Assembly (NCBI GenBank): GCA_036852015.1 | Contig: JAANDG010000146.1 | Location: 1 to 64,000 of the forward strand | Direction of reading: 5' to 3' | DNA from: Pelodera strongyloides | Taxonomy: Eukaryota; Nematoda; Chromadorea; Rhabditida; Rhabditidae | Length of the DNA stretch: 64,000 nucleotides | Shown: positions 38,601-47,891 of the stretch, in pieces | Layout of the letters: every line of letters begins with the position of its first letter | Position numbering within the stretch: the first letter of the stretch is position 1 | Notes under the pieces: generated by a model | Told to the model about the DNA's origin: nothing | What the model saw: the letters and a program-made list of their open reading frames with translations, nothing else | Databases searched by the model: none | Made by a program: the position numbers and the translations under genes

Positions 38601-39996
38601 AACCTCTTTTCTGCTTCTCCGCCTCTCCCATGTTAAAAAGCCATATCTTTTCCGCGGACGCGGTTACGCTTTAGAACGTGGTAGCGGACGTCTGCGAAGT
38701 AGTAGCTGGAATGCTTGTAGGTTGCATGCTGCATTGATTACGAGGTTGTGAAACATTGCTCTTTCAACAATCGTCGATCAGCCAGCGGATGAGTAAAACA
38801 AAATGTGAAAGTTCCAAGAAACTGCAAACGCATAAGATTTTCTGCGTTCTCTAAAGCAGTATCACGGCCAGTTTTGAAACGTATGGTAAATACTGTATTC
38901 CGCTGCAGTGTATGTAAATTACTGCACAAGTACTGCGCGACTGTCTTCATTCATTTTTTCGATCCTGGCCAAACCAAATAACTCATTTCATTTCAGGCCC
39001 ATGTGGAAGCCACAACGGAAAATCCGGAAGAGATTAACGTTGACGATGATGCCGAAGATGAAGAGAGCGAGGGAGAAGGAGAAGGAGAGGACCAGGAGAA
39101 CCAGGGACACGCAGCCGGTTGGTGATTGGGGAATTATTGATTTTTGGGATTATTGATTAGAGTATCAACAAGACTTATGTTCCTTTCCACTTTTTACGCA
39201 TAGTTTAATATATGGATACGAGAACTTATTTAAACAGTTGAGTTGTGCAATCTCTTATTAAAGCGAAATACCGCCCGGTTTCTGAAACGCATCATGGACA
39301 ACTTGATTTCTACGTTGTTATGCTAATTTGGGGGGGGGGGCGTCGTGGCTCACTGGCAAAGTTCTCGTCTCTCACCCATACGACCCGGGTTCGAATCCCG
39401 CCCAGTGCTACCATCTTGCAAACATGCCACGGCGTCGGGAATAAAGTTAAGGCGCTCCCCTTGCCTAGCCTTAGGACGGACCTTTCGCTCTGTATTATCT
39501 TCTGTGCCGTCTTCTACCGTCTACTTCACTCTATGGGACACATCGGCTAAGAGACACCGCCTTGGATTGGAGCTAAAAATGAAGATCCCCGACTTCGAGA
39601 GCAAACGGGACCCTGGATTCTGCATGCTTAAGTCTATGTGTGATGATTGTATGTCTGAATAAAGTGGTATTCACATTTTTTTTTTCTAATTTGCTCGAAT
39701 TTAGCTCGATTTTTTTATTCTAATTTATGTTCATTTGCATAAGCTGCATAAGAATGCTGGTCAACTCGATATGTTTCAACAGCCGGCGAGTATTTTGTTT
39801 TAATGTCTCAATTCTTTCAACCGTCCTGTATGGAGAAAACTGTACAAGCGTATGCTTTGTCTGTTTTTCTTTATTATGTAGTGTAGCATTAAATGAGTAA
39901 ATTTTTCCTATTTTAGAAATCCAAACAAAAGTTGTGCCCGACGCTGTTTTTGGTGGGCTCGCGAGGAAGGACGTTAAGGATGAGACTGAGTCTTAA
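26634..39996 (+). CDS. syf-1: Pre-mRNA-splicing factor SYF1 (XAB2)
   Basis: 27 exons with every phase checked, 885 aa (human XAB2 855): 26634-26738, 26849-26866, 26936-27076, 27264-27401, 28217-28307, 28680-28776, 29079-29163, 29523-29615, 30057-30128, 30371-30430, 30781-30867, 31228-31322, 31665-31794, 32128-32247, 32559-32659, 32976-33132, 33576-33695, 34257-34343, 34633-34708, 35958-36067, 36337-36440, 37009-37108, 37519-37581, 37786-37884, 38220-38327, 38997-39117, 39917-39996. It is an array of HAT repeats with family peptides [65 protein letters not shown] and [10 protein letters not shown], then an acidic tail and [13 protein letters not shown]1 is a scaffold of the NTC/Prp19-associated part of the catalytic spliceosome and, as XAB2, also acts in transcription-coupled repair. 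The introns carry MITEs of several families, a SINE and a minisatellite; the coding sequence itself is intact. Confidence 0.97.
27599..27778. mobile_element. MITE family A copy 13
   Basis: TTAA-AGCGAAATACCGGCCGG left end in SYF1 intron 4. A solo family C right end (TGTTATATCGCTTTAA) lies just before at 27520-27542. Confidence 0.9.
28374..28561. mobile_element. MITE family A copy 14
   Basis: TTAA at both edges, in SYF1 intron 5. The inner part shows a small tandem duplication. Confidence 0.9.
32280..32420. mobile_element. MITE family B left part
   Basis: TTAA-AGCGGTATGACACGTGG, 32 nt after the SYF1 exon 14 donor. The right end is not recognisable, so the limit is approximate. Confidence 0.5.
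33155..33335. mobile_element. GC-rich MITE family E copy 1
   Basis: GGCGCGCAGCTGC left side and GACGCGGCTGTTTACTACCG right side, sharing GATTGCAAATTTGCATTGAA and ACACAGAGAAA blocks with copies 2 and 3. It lies in SYF1 intron 16. Confidence 0.75.
33776..33958. mobile_element. GC-rich MITE family E copy 2
   Basis: TGGTCCTCAGGCGCGC and AAATGCGTAGCCGCGTCCGC on the left, GGACGTGGTTACTCATTTGC on the right, in SYF1 intron 17. Confidence 0.8.
34709..35957. repeat. SYF1 intron 19 repeat block
   Basis: A 1.25-kb intron holding an inverted repeat at 35029-35113 (37-nt arms, 10-nt spacer), a tRNA-like sequence, and a minisatellite at 35395-35725 of irregular TGCGGGAAAGTCTGCGGG and TATGTC units. Overlapping ORFs in several frames are repeat artefacts. 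Confidence 0.8.
35251..35321 (-). other. tRNA-like sequence (SINE head or pseudogene)
   Basis: Minus strand GGTTATGGCTGAGTGGTTGA resembles a type II tRNA D-arm with A box, and GGGTTCAATTCC a B box. The acceptor and anticodon stems do not pair well. Confidence 0.45.
36458..36648. mobile_element. MITE family A copy 15
   Basis: Left end AAGCGAAATACCTGCCGG starts 17 nt after the SYF1 exon 21 donor. Right end CCGGTATTTCACT-TTAA. Confidence 0.88.
37264..37380. mobile_element. MITE family D copy 1
   Basis: TGGCCATATTCACCAC left and GAGTGGTGAATATGGCC right, 117 bp, in SYF1 intron 22. Confidence 0.85.
38517..38695. mobile_element. GC-rich MITE family E copy 3
   Basis: AATGCGTAACCGCGTCCGCG left and CGCGGACGCGGTTACGC right, in SYF1 intron 25. 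Confidence 0.85.
39258..39803. mobile_element. MITE family A copy 16, split by a SINE
   Basis: TTAA at both edges. The halves 39258-39330 and 39694-39803 join into a normal family A copy once the insert and one 8-bp CTAATTTG are removed. It lies in the last SYF1 intron. Confidence 0.92.
39331..39685 (+). mobile_element. tRNA-derived SINE
   Basis: About 355 bp flanked by 8-bp target duplications CTAATTTG (39323-39330 and 39686-39693). It starts with 10 G, then a tRNA-like head with A box TGGCTCACTGGC (39346-39357) and B box GGTTCGAATCC (39388-39398). An unrelated body follows, ending in an oligo(T) run. A head with Pol III promoter boxes plus target duplications is the definition of a SINE. 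No second copy was seen in the window. Confidence 0.85.
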
Positions 39997-40402
39997 TGTC
40001 TTATTTTCTTGTTATTTTATTTAAGTACCATACCGTAGCTATCGTCTACCGTAGCTAGCGTAGTTTACCGTACCGACCGTACTGTAGACCTGTTTAATAT
40101 AATAATCTACTATAAGCTTTGATTATGATTATCAGCCTTTGATGCTTTTCTGTCTAAATTTTCCCAAAAGAGTAGAAACCTAACAGTAAGTAATGTTGTT
40201 AATTTTGTCACTGTTTGTTACCACACGTTGTAGAGCAAGACGGTTTCGTTTGAATGCTTTTATTTATTTAATATGCCGATGGTATTGTTTGTATTATTAG
40301 TGTAAGAAGTTCGGTGATTGTTTGATCTTGAATATTTTGAGTCTCGCTCGTTTAGTTTGTTATTTGGTTCGTTTTTGTTATCAAAATGTGTGTGTCGAGC
40401 CG

Positions 40403-40408
40403 AATAAA
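40403..40408 (+). terminator. Candidate poly(A) signal for SYF1
   Basis: AATAAA about 407 nt after the SYF1 stop and 365 nt before the UBXN4 start. Confidence 0.45.
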
Positions 40409-40662
40409 TGTCGGTAGTTCTTAATTGTTTTGGAGTTTTTTTGTCATTGGATATGGTTTGATAACCTCAAGTCTCAAGTACTTACTGGATTTTCCTTTTT
40501 TTGTCTAGTTACGGATTAGCAAGTAGTTTTCATTTAGTCTAGAGGTAGTTTGAGCATGTACTTATTCAATTATATGTTTGTAATGTTTTTTTTACCGGTT
40601 CGGTAGATTTTTGTTGCAGTTCGTTTGATTAGCGGTATGTCATACTTTCCATATTTCCAATT

Positions 40663-40725
40663 TGAGGCTGAGTCTTAATGTCGTAATTTCTTGTTATTTT
40701 ATTTAAGTACCGTACCGTAGCTATC
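40663..40725 (+). repeat. Duplicate of the SYF1 stop region
   Basis: Repeats 39982-40044 with few changes, including the last codons and stop (GAGTCTTAATGTC) and GTTATTTTATTTAAGTACC. Confidence 0.85.
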
Positions 40726-40735
40726 GGTACGGTAC
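40707..40735 (+). promoter_or_regulatory. Intercistronic stem-loop
   Basis: Perfect 11-bp stem GTACCGTACCG/CGGTACGGTAC with loop TAGCTAT, ending 18 nt upstream of the AG that precedes the UBXN4 start. Confidence 0.6.
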
Positions 40736-40748
40736 TTAAAAATATGCA

Positions 40749-40755
40749 TTTTTAG
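40749..40755 (+). promoter_or_regulatory. Putative trans-splice acceptor of UBXN4
   Basis: ATTTTTAG followed by 12 nt and the ATG, with no coding exon upstream. Confidence 0.45.
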
Positions 40756-40767
40756 GACCGACTCAAA

Positions 40768-43700
40768 ATGCAGTGGTTCCCGGGATCCGTGAATACTGCG
40801 GTACAAATTTGCCGAAAGAATGGCGCTCTACTTATTGTTTTTATTAAGGTATGTTGTTTTGTTTGTTAAATTTCCCTTCGATCTGCTTCTAGTGAGGTGG
40901 TTATCTTTTTTGCGTGCTCTCTTTTTTGAGTTTTAAAGCGCAACACCAAAACATTCATCAGAAGTGCACTTGTGATGCACAGTGTTATGAAATAGTATCC
41001 TGTCCTGTTATTACGGTATGACGTTCTTGCTTTTTATAGTGTACACGTGTACAGTAGTACCCCTGACTCTGGCCTGTTCTGAGGCTTATTCACCAACACA
41101 CAGGGGGCCCTTCCTGGCCTCCCCAGGGTAACGAGTGCGAAAGCAGAAGAGATTCAGAGCGCACGTGAGCATAGGGAGGCCTCCCTGTGTGCTGGTGAAA
41201 ACGGCCTCAATTCTTTCACAATCTCACTGTTGCAGACCGACGATGCCCGGGGTGAGCGTATGGATGAGCTGTGGAAAGAAGTTGACGCGACTGTACTAGG
41301 CGTTCCCATTGTTGCACTCCGTCTGACTTCCGGAGATGAGGCCAGCGCTCAATTTGCACAGATTTGTGAGTTTTAGATATGTTTAGATTTTTTGTTGTAT
41401 GGATTTGTACTGGGTGGGAGTGCTGAATCTATGACCCGTTTATGTGTGACTAATATCGTTATCGGGAGTTCTCGTTGATGTACGTTTTGGAATTGTTCAA
41501 CCCGTTGGTGGGGCAGTTTCTTGTTAATCAGCGAGAAGTAGTGGATGTTCATGTTGGGCACTCTGTTATTTTGTGTACTCTGTATTATTTTGGGCACTCT
41601 TTGGCACTCTTTGTTATTCTAGTGTTGCCAGATATGTGATGCTTGTAACATTTTGTTTTACCGATTACTTTTTCTTTAAATTTTGAACTTCGAAGTCGAG
41701 GAACTGGATGGGGTTTGCGAAGCTGCAAGTAACAATGGTTATGCCAATGTTATTGATTTTTAAACGAACTATTTTAAGATCCTACACCCATCGTGCCCGC
41801 CTCCTATCTCATAAACAATGATGGGAAACCACTGGAGGTTATCACTCTATTGGAGGAAATGGATAATGATGCGTTCAAGACGAAAGTTCTAAATGCTGCT
41901 CAGGTGAGCTCTTTACATTTACTGTTGTGTTTGAGTTTACTATTGACTTCTGTTCCGAGAGTCGATAAAAAAAATACCGTTGAAGACGTAATGAACGTAC
42001 AGACGTACAGAACGGCCGTTTTTTAAGTTCTGTTAAAAAGAATATTTTTAAATATTCAGTGAGAATGAGAAACAAATGTATGTTATTATTACAATCGTGT
42101 TCGTCATATCATAATTAAGTAAGGATTAAGGATCTGTTTCTCTATTCTGCTTTTTATCGGAATAACGAGAGCATGTTCCTCGAGAAAACCAGTGAATGGC
42201 TTTTTAATTTAAGAATTACAATGCCGGAGGTGCCGCTCCGAAACCGAAACCCAGTGCTACTGTTGTGGACGAAGCTCACCAAATGGAGAGCTCTAGTTCT
42301 GGCGCTGATGCCGGTGATTCATCCACGAACGCGGCGTCATTCAACGTGGAGGATAAGGTTGAGAGGTGAACTTTTGGTGAAATTGAAATTAGCCAATTAG
42401 CCTTGGTAGTACTGTAGGCGCGGGGATTCTGGGAGATCTTCGACCGCTGCCTTTGGCTGACGAATGGTGGAAAACATAGGTTCTACACAACGAAATATAG
42501 TTTTTAATTTGGTGGAGGACTATATTCGGTACATGTTGTTGAGCGAGCTTTATGTGGTAGGGTAGCTATGTTATGAAGAATTAAAACGTGTTAAGTTTTT
42601 CTTTTTCTACTTACATTGTGCTTCGATTCGGTCTGTCTTAACTTATGACTTGTACATTAATTTAGAGCAAGAGTGCTTCTGGAGCAGAAACGAAAGAGAG
42701 AGGCCGAAGAGAAAGAGAAGGAGGAAAAGAGAAATGAGTTGGAGAGAATCGCGGCCGGAAAGGCCATGCTCGAGTTGCAGAAGAAGCGACATGTAAGTTG
42801 TTGCGAATTGTTGGTTGTTGTTCATCGACGTGTTGTGGTCTTGGTGCTATTGTTCAGTTTGGTTTTCCAGTTTCACTTGCTGTAAGTGATGGTTATAAAT
42901 AATGGTCCACGGCTACGTTGAATTTACCATTGGCGATACTGAAAGGGGACTTGGAACAAACGAAATCATGAGCTCGAGCTGTCTACCCTAGGCTGTTCGT
43001 GTTTGTGCTTGTACGATATTTATTTACATGGTCGTAAGGGGGTTTTAATTTCAGGAACAAGGGTTGCTCGAAGCTGCCGCAGAGCGCAAGAAGGACAAAT
43101 TGGAAGCGGAGAAGGAGAAGGAACGTCTGCGCGCTTTAATCAAGGCTGATAGGTGGGCTATAAAATAATATATAATTTATTACGAAACATAAAAATGTGT
43201 CGCGCAGTGGTTATGGTAGTTTTGTGTGTGGTCGTGATGTCCTGTTTGATGGCGCGCCTAGCCGTTCTTGGTGTTGTGGTGGCTGCTTTGGTTTGCTAAC
43301 GACACAGACACACTAAGCGCTTAGTGGTAAGTTCTGATGCATACTATGGCAGGCGTGTGAAGGACTGTGACCAACACGTTTCAAAACCCACGTGCTTTAA
43401 TTGGTGGCACGAAATGGTGATGTCCAACGCAAATGGTTCGCTGTCGGAACCGAAGTCAAATAAAAATGAGTGTTTCAGAAATGAGATAAATCAAGCGCGT
43501 TCATAGCCGTAGTAGTGATTCTGAGGGCGCGTTCGGTATTGCGAAAAGAAAGAAAAGAAATTTAAAAATGTCGTTCGGGATGGACGAAAAGAAATGTTTC
43601 AAAACTGAAATATGCTGAACATTTGAGAGATACCAGACAGTCAGAACATTTCTTTTCTTTCTTTTCGGTCAATCCCGATCCCGAACGCGCCCTAAGTTAG

Positions 43701-46658
43701 TTAGTTTGTTTAACCATTAGAATAATGCGAATGAGGCCAGTTATACTTCAACTTCCTTATTCTTATTCAGGGAAGATCGTCAGAGGAAGCAAGGTGGTCC
43801 CGTGGCTCCGACGCCCGAAAAAGCTACACCGAAGGACGAAGTGTTACCTCAAACACCCGTACCGTCGGATCACTGTAGGCTGCAGGTGAGACTTTATGTA
43901 AGCTAAGCCTGCAGGTGAGACTTAAGCTAAGCCTAAGCCTATGCCTTCAGGTGAGACTTCATGTAAAAATAGCAATCAAATAAATATAAAGACTAGAGTG
44001 AGATGTAAAGATAAAAGGGAAAGGACACGGCGTGGTAGCGAGTAAAAAAAACGAACACTGGGTGACCGGATTATTGTAGGCAGGTGTTTTTGGGTTAGTA
44101 TGGGACTTGTTGGTTTTTATGAACAATTTTCTTGTGATTGTAATTGGCCTTTGTTAAAAAGTGCAACTCACAAGTCTAGCATTACCTTTATCTCTTTTTT
44201 TTTTTAAATGTTTGTAATTCTTAGTTTGCTGAAAACGAAATACCGGCACATCGAGTACTTACTCTTATGCAATTTATCCAAAAGAACATAATAGAATAAA
44301 AAATTGAGCCAAATTCGAGTAAATTAGCATAAATAAATAATAATGCAGTTGCCCACGAGGGGTTTCAAAAACCGACCGCTTTTTGAAACGCATCGTGAAA
44401 AACTGTATGCCTACGTATTTATGCTAATTTGCTCGAATTTACTAGATTTTTTATTCTAATTTATGGTCATTTGCATGTGCCGCATAAGAATGCTGGTGTA
44501 CTCGATACATTTCAAAAACCGGCCAGTATTTCGCTTTAAGTAAGCAACAAATAAGCGAAGTGTTGTAGGTTCGCTTTCCCGACGGGTCTTCCCTTGTCAA
44601 CGAATTTGACTCCAAGGATACCATTGAGACGGTGATGCAGTTTGTGAGAGAGGTATGGTATTCAAATTTTCCGTTCTTTTTTTTTATCTCATTTTGTATT
44701 TTTGGGGTTTACTGTAGTTTAGTATATTATTTTCTAATGGTGTACGTTGTAATTTTTTACGTTATGTTGAACTGACTTCACTTCACACCTGAATCAAATC
44801 GGCTTGATTTGTGTTGCCTTACGTATAGTGTGTGTAACATGATGTTTGTTACGCACATGTTTTGTCAAATAATACCCAACTCCAACAACGTCTAAGAAAA
44901 TACATTATCAATCTGTAGATGTCCTCATGTTTTACGTACGCAAACAGAGCTACACTATTCGTATGTACTCATTTAAATGTTCCATGTTGTATAAGTTATT
45001 CGTATCGGATGTACTATGATCATGTGCCTTTTGAATGAGTTGAACAATTTGCTCGCTTTTAGAGTGGGCGTGTCGATGGAGCATTCTCCCTCTCTCAAGT
45101 TTATCCCCGGAGAGTGTTTGGAGACGGGGATCTGAAGTCGACACTCTTGGATCTGGCGCTCACTCCTTCGAGCTCATTGCTCCTCATTCAGGTAATTTGT
45201 CTTCTCTCAGTCTTGTGTTCCCCATAATTAGGTGGTGACGATCCCCTCGGTGCAGGACCTGGTTTTATACGTTTTCTTACTGTATTTTATTTGATCACAT
45301 TGTCTTTACGTTACGTTACGCGCTCAATAACCGTTTACATACGGTAATCAATGAGTAGGAGTAGTACTGCTCTTACATCTGCCGTTAATGATTTTTTTTG
45401 TGGAAGTATACTGTAACTGTAGAACAGACAGCATCATCTTAAAGCGAAATACCGGCGGGTTTTTGAAACGCAGCGTACTGCGTACACCTGCTTTCCTATG
45501 CAAATGAGCAAAAATTAGAATAAAAACTAGACCCCAATTAGACCACACTCCACGTTGCATAAATGCATGGGTATGCAAGCACTTGAGATGCGTTTCAAAA
45601 ACCGGCCGGTATTTCGCTTTAATAGACATTAGAAGTTTACGGTACATATTTTGCTTTACAGAATCGCTCGAGACAGTCCGCCCTGTTGTCTTCCTCGCCC
45701 CTCGGCAGTATCCAATCAATAATCACCCTTTTACTTGTGTCACCTCTCCAGTACATATTTGCATTGGTAACGGGATTCTTCTCTTCTGGATCTGGTAATC
45801 AGCAGGTAAATTTTAGTTGTGAGATTATTCTAATTTCTTTAGGAAGTTTGGGAGAATTGACCAATAAATGGGTTGTGTAGTTAGTTACCGTAACGCAGAA
45901 TAGTTTGTGCCGAATGTCGTCTAGATAGAAGCGAAGGTGTTCGCGTGGTCCTTGCGCGTCGGAAATTTGTCGAGCTATAAGATTCATTTCACCCAGTTAG
46001 TAAGAAGTAAGAAGCGATATTGTTGAGAGTTGTGCCTAGGTGTACGTTATGTATACTTTCTTGCTATTTATTTTATCCGCTTCAGACCACCGCAGCTGCT
46101 TCGAAAAAGGACTCAGCGGTGGCGTCTGAGCGGGAGCAACATGCCCCGGGAACGTCGACGTCTTCCGCTCCGACGACTGCCAATGCAGAGATGAGAAGGA
46201 GAAATGTGAGTTACGAGATGTCACCTTAAGTACTTTAGAAGTCCCTTACCTTCAACCTTGTGTGCCTTAGACTAGAGATCTACCTTTAATAGCTGCGAGC
46301 GTCCAGCTACTGTAACGGTACGTTTACATTGTGCCGTGGTGCGGAAACGACTATTTTCCTCTTTGCGGAGTCCCCCTAAACGCTCTCGTTTTCATCTAAG
46401 CCTGGGCTGGGGCCTGGGTATTTCGTATTTTGATGCACATTTGTAGGTAGTCTTTATCTTATTAACTTAGGTAAGGTGGTAATATAAGGTAAAGGTAATT
46501 GGTATATGAAGTTGGCTTGTTAAGCTTGTGAGTTTCATTATTCGTTTCAGGTAGGAGCATCCAATGTGCGTGGAATGAATACGGTGGCTGGTGATGAAGA
46601 TCCAGAAGACAAAGATAAGGAAGCATCGTGGAATGGAAACTCGACCCAGTTTCTGTAG
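40768..46658 (+). CDS. ubxn-4: UBX domain-containing protein 4 (UBXN4/erasin)
   Basis: Twelve exons, phases all consistent, 470 aa (human 508): 40768-40848, 41236-41365, 41779-41903, 42214-42365, 42666-42792, 43055-43152, 43771-43885, 44569-44652, 45063-45191, 45662-45805, 46086-46205, 46551-46658. N-terminal thioredoxin-like part starts MQWFPGSV and includes FAQIYPTPIVPASYLI and PLEVITLL. A long charged coiled coil follows (exons 5-6), then a UBX domain (CRLQVRFPDGSSLVNEF, with YPRR in the FPR loop, LLDLALTPSSSLLLI). Next come a hydrophobic membrane segment (exon 10) and the family C-terminus WNGNSTQFL. In animals UBXN4 is an ER-membrane adaptor that recruits p97/VCP for ER-associated degradation. 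The UBX FPR motif is YPR here, so binding may be slightly altered. Part of its stop region is repeated downstream. Confidence 0.96.
41080..41209. mobile_element. Family D-related MITE
   Basis: TGAGGCTTATTCACCAACAC left and GTGTGCTGGTGAAAACGGCC right with CACAGGG/CCCTGTG inside, in UBXN4 intron 1. Confidence 0.65.
43522..43694. mobile_element. PIF/Harbinger-like MITE
   Basis: Ends GGGCGCGTTCGG and CCGAACGCGCCC, followed inward by GAAAAGAAAGAAAAGAAAT on both arms; flanks TGA and TAA. The end motif resembles the GGGCC-GTTTGG termini of Tourist/Harbinger MITEs. It lies in UBXN4 intron 6. Confidence 0.65.
44231..44539. mobile_element. Family A dimer (two fused copies)
   Basis: A first copy runs to about 44370, where its right arm (TTTCAAAAACCGACC) joins directly to a second left arm (GCTTTTTGAAACGCATCG) with both outer ends lost. 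The second copy ends in TTTCGCT-TTAA, 29 nt before UBXN4 exon 8. Confidence 0.85.
45439..45622. mobile_element. MITE family A copy 18
   Basis: TTAA at both edges with clean inverted ends, in UBXN4 intron 9. Confidence 0.92.
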
Positions 46659-46715
46659 AGTATTTTCATTTTCTGTTCTTTCTAGAATGTACTTTTCTGG
46701 TTTTTACAGTTACGA

Positions 46716-46768
46716 AAAATCGACCCGGTTTATGTAGAACATTTTCAGTTCCTGGCTTTTTTGTAATG
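46716..46768 (+). repeat. Diverged duplicate of the UBXN4 stop region
   Basis: TCGACCCGGTTTATGTAGA mirrors TCGACCCAGTTTCTGTAGA of the gene (46641-46659) at a period of 78 nt. Similarity continues through ATTTTCA and CTTTT blocks. Confidence 0.7.
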
Positions 46769-46816
46769 CGGTTCCAGGTTCCAGCAGGTTTCGTTAGTGA
46801 TTCAGCGATTTCGCTA

Positions 46817-46917
46817 CCCCCCCCCCCCCCCACCCCCCACCCCCCCCCCACCCCCACCCCCACCCACCCCCCCCCCCCCCCCCCACCCACCCCCCCCCCC
46901 CCCCCCCCCCCCCCCCC

Positions 46918-46963
<46 letters not shown>

Positions 46964-47017
46964 ACCCCCCCCCCCCCCCCCCCCTCCCCCCCCCCCCAGA
47001 GCCCCCCCCCCCCCCCC
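46817..47017. repeat. Poly(C) tract of 200 bp
   Basis: Nearly pure C with scattered A in the presumed UBXN4 3' UTR. The complement is poly(G), able to form G-quadruplexes. Its exact length is unreliable in assemblies. Confidence 0.9.
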
Positions 47018-47651
47018 ATGCCTAACACTGTATAGGGTATTTCATCATGAGTTTTGGACCGAACGTTTGTGTGAGATTTTCTGTATTATGACAGGTCAGG
47101 TGGTTTTGATGTATATACTGTACTGAACAATTGTGTGTCTACTTGCTTGCTCAGGCATATAATACATTGAAATGCACAATTGGCCATTGAATATGTTTTA
47201 ATACCACATGTCATAGCACTGTATACTGTAAGATTGTGTAACTCGGTGTTTTGCAGGATATTCTTGCCGGTGTTTTAGAACGTGAAATGTTAGAGAGATT
47301 ATTTTACTAAAGCAAAATAGAACATTTAGAAGTCTAGTATAAGGAGTATGCTTCGTATATTTATTTGTGAAATACCATTTTCTGTAAGAACTGAGATAGT
47401 AGATGTAATATAGAGATTAGTAGCGCATGGAACTTGTGAGTGTGGCATACATACAGTATATGCAACTATTTATATTTTTCTTTCTTGCGCTGTGATAATT
47501 ACTTAACTAATTAAGTCGTGTGGATGCTTTACCTTAGACTAATTAGAGATAGATTATTACTCGTGGGTGGTTGTGTTGTTTTAAACTCACTTTCGTAATC
47601 CTGTTAAATAATTTATTCTGCACCCTTGTATCTTGCTTGGCTTTTTTTGGG

Positions 47652-47657
47652 AATAAA
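47652..47657 (+). terminator. Candidate poly(A) signal for UBXN4
   Basis: AATAAA about 1 kb after the UBXN4 stop and 240 nt before the HEN1 start. Sequence between stop and signal has no ORF of note. Confidence 0.4.
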
Positions 47658-47874
47658 GTTTATTAGATATATATTTGTGTTTAAAAAGACTTATATTTAG
47701 TCCTAAGCGAGTGTTTACATATTTTTTGCGGTTTCGTTGCTGGTTGCTGCTGTATGATTTGTATGGGACATATCGGTAAGCATTTTTATATTTTGATTCT
47801 GAATAACATGTGAATTACGCTGACATTCGGCTAATTTATTATTATTATAGGTTTTATAATTAAAATCATAAATG

Positions 47875-47886
47875 TTTAGGTTCCAG
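47875..47886 (+). promoter_or_regulatory. Putative trans-splice acceptors of HEN1
   Basis: TTTAG and TTCCAG lie 12 and 5 nt before the ATG. No upstream coding exon is visible. Confidence 0.4.
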
Positions 47887-47891
47887 ACAGA

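Noticed and set aside
46628..47126. Poly-proline and poly-glycine ORFs across the C-rich tract
   Set aside because: They are translations of the poly(C) run. UBXN4 already ends at 46658 with its conserved C-terminus.
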